Source: Erythroxylum novogranatense
Taxonomy: Eukaryota > Streptophyta > Magnoliopsida > Malpighiales > Erythroxylaceae
Direction: 5' to 3'
Length of the DNA: 64,000 nt
NCBI GenBank assembly: GCA_029891385.1
Contig: CM057228.1
Span: forward strand, 49,823,783-49,887,782
Positions 22,616 to 33,188 of this stretch are shown here, one piece after another; the stretch's first letter is position 1, and each line of letters begins with the position of its first letter. The position numbers and the translations under genes are program-made. The notes beneath the pieces are model-generated. The model made no database searches, was not told the origin of the DNA, and worked only from the letters and a program-made list of their open reading frames with translations.

Positions 22616-22935
22616 GATGCACTTTTTCTTGATATTTTATACTTTGATGGTATATTTAATACTTAATGCCTTCCAAGTGTGTTCACAGGGTATAATTGCC
22701 TTCACAGACTTAAAGAAGAAGAATTCGGACAAAAACATGGAATAAAACAAAATTTTGTTGCATATAAGGGATGCACAATTACACATCTAACTTTGCACAT
22801 CTTCCAAGTTATGTAGTTTTCTGATATTCAGAATTTGGTTGTACACAACCTGAAGCAAGACTACGTAACCTAATGTGCATTAGCAATTTTAATTTAATAT
22901 AAAAGACACCTTTTGTTGTGTGTAAGTTTTAATTA
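22616..22935. other. Spacer between remnants K and L, nothing recognisable
   Basis: No coding frame, primer site or polypurine tract is visible. About 45 bp near 22862-22905 (AACCTAATGTGCATTAGC...) weakly resemble 24398-24440 on the far side of L (AACCTACCATGCATTAGG...). That could be an old flanking duplication. Confidence 0.4.
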
Positions 22936-23885
22936 TTAACCCTCGATAATCTACAAGCACACGGTTTGTTAGCGTAATACCAAAGGTGTCAATCCTACGA
23001 GGAAGGGACTAATATAATCCTAAAATATAAAGCCAGAAATAAATAATAGAAATTCAAGATGCAACAAAACTAATACGAGAATTTAATTTAATCAATCAAA
23101 TTAAGAATAAAACAAGAAAATACTAATTATTAAGCAATTTGTAACACACCCAAGAATCAATTGAAGGAAATTACCAATTGAGAGAAAGGAAATTTTACCT
23201 ATCCTTAATGCTAACCTAACTGACTATGAAATATTGGATTATTAGTTCTAGGCTATCCTCGGGTTGATTACTCTATCTCGAGTTATAACCATTAACCCTA
23301 AGTCATAAACCCTAATCAAATTATAATGGTTGCAATCTCTCAATTCACAACCTATCTAAAACCTTAGTTAGTTCTAAAGTTCTCTGATAAACTATTGGAA
23401 ACCTATATAAGATCTCTCCCCACATAAATTATCGATTTGATTTAACTCTAGTTTCTATTAAATCACCCAACTCTCGTTAGTCGAATTTAATCATTTTTCA
23501 TTCGATTCACCCTCTCAATTTATTTTCAAATTTTACAATAGCATAATCAAACTATAACAATATCCAATAAACACATAAATTATCATATTTTCATTAATTT
23601 AAGAATAAAATTATGAAGGTGAGTCTAGAACATCTTTGATATTCTAAATCATATCATCAACTGTTTAATCCAATTCTATACAATAATAAAACTGAAAAAA
23701 ATACGAAATACAATCTAAAATGGATAACAGGAGGTAGCGACATCGAGAAACCTTTTGATCCAGGAAGTACTTTGAGTCAGCTTCTTCTCCTCTTCTCTCT
23801 TCCTTATTCTCTTCCTCCATATCTCTATCATCTCTCTCTAGGCTTTCTTAAGGTGGCTAATGTAAAAAATCTTTCTTTTCTCTTC

Positions 23886-23894
23886 CTTTTTATA
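23886..23894 (-). promoter_or_regulatory. TATA-box candidate in remnant L
   Basis: The minus strand reads TATAAAAAG. It lies downstream, in element orientation, of the palindrome cluster at 24010-24112, as expected for a U3 promoter. Remnant K has CTTTTAAATT on the plus strand at the same relative place, so its TATA box is mutated. Confidence 0.5.
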
Positions 23895-24009
23895 TTCTTT
23901 TTTTACTTTGTTATGTTTTATGTCACCCTAAGGTTTTTCTAGCGTAGCAAAGGTCTAAAAAATCCCTCGAAACTTTAAGTTTGTGAATGCCTGTGCGTTT
24001 GCCCGATGC

Positions 24010-24112
24010 ATGCCACGATCATAGCTCATGGCTCAAATCTAGGCTTTTTGTCACGATCATGGCATGCAGGCCATGATCGTGGGCCATTCTATGTGCTTCT
24101 ATCACGATCGTG
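24010..24112. repeat. CACGATCGTG-type palindrome cluster in L
   Basis: The units are GCCACGATCATAGC (about 24011), TCACGATCATGGC (about 24051), GGCCATGATCGTGGGCC (about 24069) and a perfect CACGATCGTG at 24103-24112. The spacing is 20-40 bp. Confidence 0.8.
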
Positions 24113-24439
24113 GCCTAATAAGCCAAAATTGTGTTTCATTGTTTCACCCTGAATGTCTCCAAAACTCCTCCATTCTTCGATGTTAACCCTAAAACACTAA
24201 TAAATACATCAAGGTACCTCAAAAATATTATATTTAAGCTCAAAAGCTTATACTAACCATTAAAACATTTAAAATATAAATAATTAAAAAATAACACAAA
24301 TTTAACCTAAACATATAATATATGATTAAATTAACAGCTAAACACTTTTTAAACTATGTTTTAAAACATGATGCAACTTACATTTATCACATGGCCATGC
24401 AACCTACCATGCATTAGGAACTTGAATTCAATATAAATT

Positions 24440-26533
24440 TTTTTTTCAGAAGTAATTGATGGGGGAGGAGACTTTAGGAGGAGATTCCAAATGTGGAGAT
24501 TGTTCTTTAGGGGGGATTTTGATCCAGAGAAGCAAAAAATACAAGGAATTCATCGAAAGATCCATCAAAATACAATATCAAACCTCTACATCATAAGAAT
24601 ATTCCATAGAATACAATCGGAAGATTTATAATTATGAAACCATTGTTTTAATTCATTTTGTTTCAATGTATGTTTAATTTCGTGTTCGATATTGTTTAAC
24701 TAAACATCTTGTTAGTATTTAGGTTAGATGAACCTATATTAACACTTTGATATGATTTGATTATTTTATTAATACAATTGGTTTGATTCTTATAATGTGA
24801 TCTAATTAAATGTTTTATTTATGTTCTAATATCCCCAAGAATATTGGATCATAATCGATATTATATATAGATATTAAGAAATTATATTAATGAATAAATC
24901 TAATGTAATTGGAAGTAGTTCATTGCAACCCTAGAGATACGATGACATAAATTTATTAGATTAGGATCAAACCTAATAGAGGGATTCATAAATTGGTAAA
25001 GCAATCTTATAAACTTTAACTTGAGTAAGTCGGTTGAAAAACTTATAATTAGCTATTAGTAGACTCGAGGTCAACTACTAGCATACCATAGGAATCTCTA
25101 TGGTCCAATAAATCAATAAAACAATTGAGCAATAAAAGATCAATCTGTTATAGGTTTAGGTGGATTCAAAACCTAGATACTAATAATTGCTATCTTTGTG
25201 GGATCGACTTGTACTTCCGGTACTTACTATAGCTACACCATGCACTTGTAGTTATTACAATATTAACTACTCAAAAAGAGTCAATCAAGTTTTTGATGTC
25301 ATTTTTGGGGATAGTGATTTTAAGAAAACCTCAATTTATTACTGTAGACATTTTTCTTTATTTTATTTTATTTCATTCTGTTTTATTTTTGTTTTTATTT
25401 TCTTTTATTTGATTGAGTTTTGTATTTATTTCTTACTATATTTTGTTGTAATTGGGGTTTGTTCATATAATTATCTTTTAAAATTCTTTACTTGATCTTG
25501 AGTTTGTAGGTTATTGTAGGATTTAATATTCATTATCATAGTCATGACTCACAATGGATGAAGCAAACAAGACATTTATTGAAGTTTGGATATATTTTCG
25601 TTATCTATAACATCACCATATGGGATAGAAAGGTGTTCCCACATGTTTTTGGAAGCTCAATAGATATTAAGGTTGTGTCGTGACACTAGTGGGAGCTATC
25701 ACTACAATCATGAATATGAAGAACCAAATTGTATATGGAAGCAACCTAGCATGTATAATCAACCTCATGGTGCAGTATACAAAAACAACTACAATTCAAA
25801 ATGGAACAACTCTTACACTAATGGATGGAATAATTATACTCCAACTAGAAATTTACAACAGCAAGAACCTTCAATTAAAGAGCCAACTCTGCAAGATATG
25901 ATGATTGATTACACTCAAGAATTAATCATGAAACCTCAGGAAACAAAAGCTCGTATACAAAATTTGGTGAATCGAATGGACCAGCTAGCGATGATAATAT
26001 CTGATGAGATGTAAGGGAGTTTGGCAAATGCTACTGAAATGTATGCTGAATAATATAGAATGGCAATCACCCTTAAGAAAGGAAACGAGCTGAAAAAGAC
26101 GAAGTAAAAGAAGAGGAAGAGGAAAAGGGATGCATTATAAAAAACATAATGGAATACCTTATCGAACTTAAAGCAATTCAATGCAAATTTGAAGAAAGGG
26201 TTTCTTCACCTGAATATCTTGAACATAGCGTAGAATACTACTTGAGCCCATTAACGAAGCAAAGAAGAAAAGATAATAGTTGGCTTCACAGATGAACAGA
26301 CGTTCCAAGAAGAGCTTCCCAAAGAAACCTTCGTTCAAAAAGAGGAAGTTGAGAAGTAGCAGGAGATGATTAAAGAAGATAAGCCAGAAACTTCTATCCA
26401 AGAAGAAGAAGAAGAAAAGTGGATAGAGGTGGTTAAGAAAGGATTGACAGAGGAATGAAGTAAGGAAACTACTAACGAGCTATTGGTAGTGACCTTAAGT
26501 ATGAAGGGGTCTCACTTCCTCAAAGAAAAACTA
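24440..26533 (+). mobile_element. Remnant M: Athila/Tat-like LTR end, leader and gag piece
   Basis: Positions 24931-25010 match remnant J. At 25196-25255 the text GTGGGATCGACTTGTACTT ... CACTTGTAG is the usual LTR end of this group. At about 25293-25316, TTTTTGATGTCATTTTTGGGGA stands where the primer site should be; it fits a TGGCGCCGTTGCCGGGG-like site after several C-to-T or G-to-A changes. A gag fragment follows at 25673-26014, and then an AG-rich acidic stretch to about 26480. The element stops where sequence I starts. The left border is uncertain. Confidence 0.55.
25673..26014 (+). pseudogene. Gag fragment of remnant M (Athila/Tat-like)
   Basis: An open stretch of about 113 residues is rich in Asn, Gln, Tyr and Trp (HYNHEYEEPNCIWKQ, then NNYNSKWNNSYTNGWNNYTP). 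It then has an acidic/amphipathic segment ending NLVNRMDQLAMIISDEM. Athila-type Gag proteins have this layout: an Asn/Pro-rich linker with N-F/W-x-W-K-type motifs, followed by a segment ending in a Q-x-GQLA-like motif. Only this C-terminal piece survives, and no zinc knuckle or protease follows. Element F carries a related segment on the minus strand. Confidence 0.55.
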
Positions 26534-27461
26534 TAACACTCTTATATAAAACCTACAACCAATAACATACATGGCAACCAAATTCATGTACAAAAAGTCA
26601 TGACATACATTTCTATTTATTTATAAGGACAGTTATCACACATTTTCTTATTTAATGCTATACATATACATATTATAAAATTTCATATTGCTTTTTGCAT
26701 TTAATAATAGTATTACATCTTTACATTTACATGATAATCCAAAAGAAATATTGCATATACCTTAAATTCTTAGTGACAAACTGTTACATATACAATCATC
26801 TTTAACCCTAAAGATACAATAAAAAACCATATTTATACTAACGGTTTGCTTTGGTCCTTATAGATAATCCCTGTACCTCACTCATATTATTGGAACCTAC
26901 ATGGATTAAAAACTATGCTAACCTTAAAAGCTTAGTGAGGAAACAGTTAGTTTGGATGACCACCCACAACAGTCATCCGTTAAGCATACATATTCATAAA
27001 TATCACAAAATGTATAAATAACGATGACATAAATAATCAAGGTACAAAACGCAAATATGCTTCAATTTATTATTCATATACTAAAAATTCACATTTATAA
27101 GTCAAACATTGATATTCCACGCTTATTAGTTAAATTATCAATACAACTGCTCATCATTATAAATCATTAATACAATCAGTACAAATACTCATCAATACAA
27201 ATTATTCATATTGTCAAGTTGTATTTCTTATTTATAACTGTTTAATATATATATATATATATATAAGGCTTGCAAATTCTTGTGGGTATGGACAATAAGC
27301 TATAGATATTCGAAGATATCAAACAGTAGGTACTAGAAAGTATCAAACTATAGATACCCAAAGGCATCAAACTGTATAGACATTATATTCTTGAAATTAA
27401 AACACCATTGGTGTCAATCTATAATAACTGCACATTGACCTTATAATCATGCCTACCTATC
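26534..27461 (-). mobile_element. Sequence I, unit 1, left part (LTR-type, minus strand)
   Basis: This part begins TATAACACTCTTAT, close to the reverse complement of the TGTTACA-type end of LTR A. From about 26711 (ATTACATCTTTACATTTACATG) onward it matches unit 2 from about 33189. It is interrupted at 27461 by element C and continues at 32094. The orientation is inferred from the repeat motifs and the end sequence; no coding sequence is present. Confidence 0.5.
27245..27265. repeat. Short (AT)n microsatellite
   Basis: About ten AT units lie within sequence I, unit 1. Unit 2 has TTTAATTTACTATCTATTTA at the equivalent place, so the run grew after the units diverged. Confidence 0.9.
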
Positions 27462-28040
27462 TATTAGCGATCTAGAAGGGGCGGTTGAATAGATCTTTAA
27501 GCTTTTTGTAATTTTGTATAATAAAATCAGAAGTTAATTCACACAAAAACAATTTAATCAAATCCAAATGTAAAAGAGCAAGGAAGAAGATCAAACACTG
27601 TTTTTAAAGAGGTTCAGTGCTAAGACCTACGTCCTCTACCTAAGCTCCCACTTAAGATTTTGCAAACTACTTTATTGCACATTTTGTAGTTCAGTGTGAA
27701 CTCTTACAATACCGCTTGATTTTCGGCTCAAGCTACCTTTACACTTGATTTGTCTTCTGGCACAAATCCTACCAAAGCCACTTGATTTCTGGCTCAAGCT
27801 ACCTTTACAAATGATTTGTCTTCCGGCACAAATCCTACTAAAGCCACTTGATTTTCGGCTCAAGCTACCTCACACGTGACCTTTCACTAGTCACTCAAAT
27901 TGTAAGAGAAATAAGATAAAGATTGAAGAACAAAGCTCAATACATGATGTAATAAGATAAAAACAATAATGAGTAATTTTGGAGCAATAGAAGAGTATGT
28001 AGGCTTGTAGAACTTCTATCAACTCTTCTTCCATCATCCT

Positions 28041-28049
28041 CTATTTATA
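28041..28049 (-). promoter_or_regulatory. TATA box of element C LTR (3' copy)
   Basis: The minus strand reads TATAAATAG. In element orientation it lies 120-360 bp downstream of the AAGTCGACTT array and about 580 bp before the LTR's inner end, a normal place for a U3 promoter. Confidence 0.65.
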
Positions 28050-28171
28050 CTTGAAGAAATATAGCTGTTGGGAACCCATATAGCCGTTGCATGATTGTTA
28101 TGACCATTCCTTAACAATCTCCCTTCCATTTTTGGCTAATTGGACCGTTGGAATTTATTTGCTGTACGCAT

Positions 28172-28404
28172 AAGTCGACTTGTCGAGTTGTATAAGTCGA
28201 CTTGTGACCATAAGTCGACTTGTCGAGTTGTATAAGTCGACTTCTGACAATATTTTACGTAAACTTGCATCTCTGCTCTTCTATAAGTCGACTTGTGATG
28301 TGTAAGTCGACTTGTGGTCCTCGATAAGTCGACTTGTATGCTGTTAGTCGACTTGTGTTGATATATCTTCATATATTAATCGAATTACGATGTTTTAGTC
28401 GACG
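28172..28404. repeat. AAGTCGACTT palindrome array, C LTR (3' copy)
   Basis: Seven perfect 10 bp palindromes start at 28172, 28194, 28212, 28234, 28285, 28304 and 28326. Imperfect copies are at 28345 (TAGTCGACTT) and about 28396 (TAGTCGACGT). Most are extended on the plus strand to TAAGTCGACTTGT, so the array also has a direction. Spacing varies from 18 to 51 bp. Confidence 0.95.
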
Positions 28405-28637
28405 TATGTAAGCTTCAACGGTAATATCCACTCAAATCTTTTATAATCTTCATTATTTAAGCCTCTTTCACTAATAGGAAACTTCCATCTTGATTCTTCA
28501 ATGATTTATCACTTGTCCATCTTGATTTGCACAATAATAATCAAAATACCTGAAACGATTTCTTAACCAATTCTATACATTTTATTATTATCAAAACATA
28601 AGTGGGATTTAATTTGTCAACCACCATTGGTCTAACA

Positions 28638-28652
28638 ATCTCCCCCTTTTTG
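28638..28652 (-). other. Polypurine tract of element C
   Basis: The plus strand reads ATCTCCCCCTTTTTG, so the minus strand has CAAAAAGGGGGAGAT immediately before the 3' LTR. Similar CT runs occur again near 28740 and 28865. Confidence 0.8.
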
Positions 28653-29257
28653 ATAATGACAAAACACTTAGAAATTGTTTAAGAAATGAAAACAAAGAAA
28701 CATTGATCAAGGTTTTATACCTTGTCATTTTGGTTAGAAGTCTCCCCCTCAATCATATAAATCATTGAGTTTAATAACCTTGTAAGATCAAATTCATCAA
28801 GGACAATTTAATAAACATACTCCCCCTTAATCAAGTAACTAAAGAATATCCAATTTCTCATTTTTCTCCCCCTTTTTGTCATAATCAAAACAACTAATAC
28901 AAACCAACAATAGATGAAATATCGCAATCATATTAAATAGAGAATCAAGTCATCAAATACAAATAATATGAAATGTTGTTCTTGACAAAAATCATCATGG
29001 TGGAGAAACATTATCATGAATAAATCTCAAAAGTAGAAGAGAATATGTTTTCGGAGATTTTGTGAAAAAGCGAATTTTTAAAGAAGACCCAGATAACTTA
29101 TATTCGACTGGCAATTCATAAGCAAACACAAAGAAAATCCCAAGTTATTACATATCATAACAATCCAACAATGGAACCCGTGTAAACATAAGTCGACTTG
29201 TTTTACTTCCATAAGTCAACTTATCCAATATCAATGTACCATGTGCTTGGTGGATCT
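28653..29257 (-). other. Element C internal region between gag and polypurine tract
   Basis: No pol motif is seen in any frame. It holds one further AAGTCGACTT (29190-29199) with a near copy at about 29212 (AAGTCAACTT). Repeated CCCCCTT runs could be duplicated polypurine-like tracts. The gap marks the internal deletion of pol. Confidence 0.6.
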
Positions 29258-30922
29258 TCATTCCTTGCTTGTACCTACAACTAAAACATCCTTTCTTCTC
29301 ATTGGTACCCAAGCCATCTTGGGTCCATTTTGGTTAGTCATATAAATCACATTAGGAGGTGTTGTACCTTTAATCACCCAAATTTTCTTAACATTGATAC
29401 ATCTCCTAATACTTTTACATGCAATTTCTATATGACCATCTTTCAAGCATCTAGCACATTGAGCAACTTTTTCGTCTTTAGTGAATTTAGAAATCAAGGA
29501 ATAATCTCTATGAAACGGATCATATCCTAAATCATGTTTAGAAATTGAATATATTTGTAAAGACAACATCTCTTCAAACTTTGCATTTCCTCCAACAAAT
29601 TTTCCAACCACATAAGAAAACTCCATTCTGAGTCTACCAAGTTCATTAGTAAGATTTTCTTTTTCAGTAAGGCATTCTGAATGATCTTCCTTAGTGCATT
29701 CCAAATCATCAACAGTCTCATGCAAGACACTATTTTCAGCAACTAGCTCTCTTATTTTCTTTCTCAATTTCTTGTTGATTTCAATGGCTTCTTCAAAATC
29801 AATTTGTAAAGCAGTAAAAGAATCTATAAGTTCTTGATCTGAGATTATTACCTCTTCCTCATCATAACTTATCAAGAAACTATCTGCCATAAGAGCAAGG
29901 TTGTTTTCATCATTGCTTTGATATGCTTCCTCATCATCACTCCACGTGGCTATAAGGTTAGCTTTCTTTTTCCCTTTGTCATTTTTCTGGAGATTTGAAT
30001 TTGAGGATGAGTTTTTGCATTCTCTAGCATGATGCCCTCTTTCCATGGAAAATTTCTTCCTTTCTCCATTTCTTCCACCATTTAATTCCTTCCTCCAATT
30101 TTTGAGAAGTCCTTTGAATTTTCTCAAATTTCTAGCGTACATTGATATTTCTTCGTCTTCTTCCTCTTCATCTATTTCTTTGTCGCTTTCATCAAGAGAA
30201 GAAACATTAGCTCTTAAAGCAATTGACTTTTGTGACTTACCTCTTCCTCCTCTTGATTTGAGAATGATCTCATAGTTGATGAGAGATCCCACCAAGGCGT
30301 TGAATTCCAAGTGATTGAGATCTTTAGACTCCATAATAGCGGTGACTTGTGAATCCCATTCTTTCGGTAGTGAACGAAGAATCTTTTTCACCTTCTCGCT
30401 ATCCGTCATATGCTTTCCAAGGTTGCCTAATTCATTTATGATTTCTGCAAAACGATCAAGCATAGTGGAAATAGACTTACCTTCTTTCATGACAAACATT
30501 TCATAGTCATGAAGCAGCATGTTGATCTTTGTCTCTCAGACTTGGTTGGTTCCTTCATGGGTGATGCGAAGTCTTTCCCACATTTCTTTCGCGCTGGTAA
30601 ACGAGTTAACTCGGTTTCTTTCCTCAACCGTGAGAGCGCAATAAATTAGCTTCATTGCTTTCGCGTTGATGTAAGCTTGCCTCCAGTCATTGTCATCGTA
30701 TTCCAGCTCTGTTTTTAACTCACCATTTTCTTTTAACGGTGGTTGTGGACCGAAGATAATTATCTTCCAATATTCCACTCCTTCGCTTATGATGTGATAC
30801 TTTATAGGATTTTTCCAAGATGAATAGTTAGTACCATTAAATAAAGGAGGGCGATAATTTGTGTTACCTTCTTCCGCTAGTTTGTTGTGTGCCATCCCTG
30901 GATACTTCTGCTCTGATACCAA
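29258..30922 (-). pseudogene. gag: Element C gag, nearly intact (one internal stop)
   Basis: The frame starts at an ATG 1-2 bases inside the primer site region and spans 555 codons, with a single internal TGA (plus-strand 30536-30538). A CGA codon would fit that site. The N-terminal part has LFNGTNYSSWKNPIKYHI, followed by the WERL...HEGTNQV and DRFAEIINELGNLGK segments typical of copia Gag (UBN2-type). A highly acidic region (about residues 260-280) follows. The first zinc knuckle has lost its leading cysteines (RGHHARECKN), but a second CX2CX4HX4C (CARCLKDGHIEIAC) is intact. The C-terminal part ends near WVPMRRKDVL. A frame this long in a non-autonomous element suggests either recent age or past usefulness of Gag. 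Gag would assemble the particle. Confidence 0.88.
30910..30921 (-). other. Primer binding site of element C (initiator tRNA-Met type)
   Basis: The plus strand reads GCTCTGATACCA, so the minus strand reads TGGTATCAGAGC two bases from the 5' LTR. The gag start codon overlaps or abuts this site, an unusually short leader. Confidence 0.92.
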
Positions 30923-31502
30923 TTGTTAGCGATCTAGAAGAGGGGGTTGAATAGATCTTTCAACTTTTTGTAATTTTCTACAATAAAATCAGAAGTTAAT
31001 TCACACAAAAACAATTTAATCAAATCCAAATGTAAAAGAGTAGGGAAGAAGATCAAACACTGTTTTTATAGAGGTTCGGTGCTAAGACCTACGTCCTCTA
31101 CCTAAGCTCCTACTTAGGATTTTGCAAACCACTTTATTGCACACTTTGTAGTTCAGTGTGAACTCTTACAATACCGCTTGATTTCCGGCTCAAGCTACCT
31201 TTACACTTGATTTGTCTTCCGGCACAAATCCTACCAATACCACTTGATTTTCGGCTCAAGCTACCTTTACAAATGATTTGTCTTCCGGCACAAATCCTAC
31301 CAATACTAGTTGATTTTTGGCTTAAGCTACCTCACACGTGACCTTTCACTAGTCACTCAAATTGTAAGAGAAATAAGATAAAGATTGAAGAACAAAGCTC
31401 AATACATGATGTAATATGATAAGAACAATAATGAGCAATTTTGGAGCAATAGAAGAGTATGTAGACTTGTAGAACTTCTATCAACTCTTCTTCCATCATC
31501 CT

Positions 31503-31511
31503 CTATTTATA
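31503..31511 (-). promoter_or_regulatory. TATA box of element C 5' LTR
   Basis: The minus strand reads TATAAATAG, identical to the 3' LTR copy and in the same position relative to the palindrome array. In the 5' LTR this would drive element transcription. Confidence 0.65.
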
Positions 31512-31626
31512 CTTGAAGAAATATAGCTGTTGAGAACCCATATAGCCGTTGCATGATTGTTATGACGTTCCTTAACAATCTCCTTCCATTTTGGCTAATT
31601 GGATGTTGGAATTTATTTGTTGACGA

Positions 31627-31861
31627 TAAGTCGACTTGTCGAGTTGTATAAGTCGACTTGTGACCATAAGTCGACTTGTCGAGTTGTATAAGTCGACTTC
31701 TGACAACATTTTACGTAAACTTGCATCTCCGCTCTTCTAGAAGTCGACTTGTGATGTGTAAGTCGACTTGTGATCCTCGATAAGTCGACTTGTATGCTGT
31801 TAGTCGACTTGTGTTGATATATCTTCATATATTAGTCGACTTATGATGTTCTAGTCGACTT
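31627..31861. repeat. AAGTCGACTT palindrome array, C LTR (5' copy)
   Basis: About seven perfect copies and three with a single change (TAGTCGACTT) lie in the same order and spacing as in the 3' LTR. Two sites that have decayed in the 3' LTR (AATCGAATTA, TAGTCGACGT) read TAGTCGACTTAT here. Confidence 0.93.
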
Positions 31862-32093
31862 ATGTAAGCTTCAACGGTAATATCCACTCAAATCTTTTAT
31901 AATCTTCATTATTTAAGCCTCTTTCACTAATAGGAAACTTCCATCTTGATTCTTCAATGATTTATCACTTGTCCATCTTGATTTGCACAATAATAATCAA
32001 AATACCTGAAACAATTTCTTAACCAATTCTATACATTTTATTATTATCAAAACATAAGTGGGATTTAATTTGTCAACCACCATTGGTCCAACA

Positions 32094-33188
32094 CTATCTA
32101 CCACTAAGATAATAAAGTAGGCACTATAACATTTTCCTTTAACCATTTTCCAATTTCATAATTCATATATTTACAAATTATATGATATTCATTCAAATCA
32201 TAAAATCTGTATTTAAGTTCATATATGCAAGTTATAACTTACCATTGTTAGAAGAGTATTAAAATCACACTTGTATAATCATACTATACACATATAAGCA
32301 ATAAATACGCATATAAATCATCTATATATATGTAAATTTCCTTTAACATAAATTATGATCAATCTTAAATTTCAATGTTTAATTACTCAATTCACATATG
32401 GTGAGTTATATTTCATTTGTTTCCAAGTTTTTGCAAATTTTTATAAACATCTGAAATGGTTTGGATAGGATTCGGTAAAAATTAGAAACGAAAACAAACT
32501 TAAAATAATGCAATTTCCTTCCCTTCATGTCCCCTACCCAAAATTCATACCTTCACTTATTCTGAAATTTTCATGTAGAAAAAAATCAAATTATGTTTTA
32601 GGTCATTTATATATTTATTCCCTATGTCTCTAGTGTCCATAAAATTAAAAATCAGACCATTTGAACTTCTAAATCGTGATATATACACCATAAATCACAA
32701 ATTTCAAAACAAGGGCAGCGTAAGATCACCATTTTCAATCTCAAATTACACTGTCATTCATCTAAAATTAGGTCATGGTCTCTTCTAAATATTTTTAGTT
32801 TTATGTCCTAAGTTTCATCTCCAACTAAAATCAGATTTGTAGTCCAAGTTATATCCAAAAACATTAAACTGGTTCAAACGAACCTAAGACAGAATTCTAC
32901 TACATGTTACTCTCTTTTCATATTTAACTAATTCCATGCAAAGTAATGCCGATACACTATTCCATCAACCATTCCATGTTAAAATTAATATTTGTACACA
33001 TTTAAACATACACAGATAAAAATTAAACTAAGCGTAACCCCAAACCTTGAAATCGGGCAACTAGCTTTTCTAGTATTTTTCCTTCTCTTCTCCTTTAGTT
33101 TTGCTTGGTTCACCAACTAGAAACACCATAAATACATATCTCTATCCCAATTCCAGCATAATAACTCAATCTCTTCATTTAAGAGTAG
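32094..33188 (-). mobile_element. Sequence I, unit 1, right part
   Basis: This continues I after the element C insertion, starting with the duplicated CTATC. Motifs recur at ~170-180 bp: AAAATCAGA at 32647 and 32827, and TTAGGTCAT at 32599 and 32769. The spacing is the same as in LTRs A and B, which supports a long Ty3/gypsy LTR. No gene is present. Confidence 0.5.

Larger units (their letters stand above)
22936..24385 (-). mobile_element. Remnant L: Athila/Tat-like LTR, minus strand
   Basis: L is a diverged relative of K in the same orientation: CTACAAGCACACGG at the left, then the shared AACCCTAATC, CT-rich and CACGATCGTG segments in the same order. The minus-strand sequence contains TATAAAAAG (plus-strand 23886-23894), a good TATA-box candidate. 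The palindrome cluster lies about 115-230 bp upstream of it in the element's own direction. By eye K and L differ far too much to be the paired LTRs of one recent insertion. The borders are approximate. Confidence 0.5.
27462..28637 (-). mobile_element. 3' LTR of element C
   Basis: It runs (plus-strand reading) from TATTAGCGATCTAG to GGTCTAACA. The other LTR starts TGTTAGCGATC, so the terminal TG has mutated to TA here. It contains a TATA box on the minus strand at 28041-28049 and an array of AAGTCGACTT palindromes at 28172-28404. Confidence 0.93.
27462..32093 (-). mobile_element. Element C: Ty1/copia, minus strand, gag but no pol
   Basis: Two LTRs (27462-28637 and 30924-32093) flank a 2.3 kb internal region. 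Perfect CTATC duplications at 27457-27461 and 32094-32098 prove the borders. The primer site at about 30910-30921 reads TGGTATCAGAGC on the minus strand, and the polypurine tract is at about 28638-28652. Only gag is present; from 28653 to 29257 there is no protease, integrase, RT or RNase H. The element would therefore depend on proteins from a complete relative. I assign copia from the Gag type. Confidence 0.93.
30924..32093 (-). mobile_element. 5' LTR of element C
   Basis: It runs from TGTTAGCGATC to TTGGTCCAACA (plus-strand reading). It differs from the 3' copy by scattered substitutions and several one-base homopolymer indels. The TATA box is on the minus strand at 31503-31511, with the AAGTCGACTT array upstream of it at 31627-31861. 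Confidence 0.93.

Noticed and set aside
21150..24385. K and L as the two LTRs of one element
   Set aside because: They differ too much by eye, and neither a primer site nor a polypurine tract is found in the short spacer between them.
25187..25495. Plus-strand frame of 102 residues
   Set aside because: It is the translated LTR end, primer site and T-rich leader of remnant M.
28172..28404. Regularly recurring short repeats resembling a CRISPR array
   Set aside because: The repeat is only 10 bp and palindromic, spacing is irregular (18-51 bp), it lies in a plant LTR and has an equal copy in the partner LTR.
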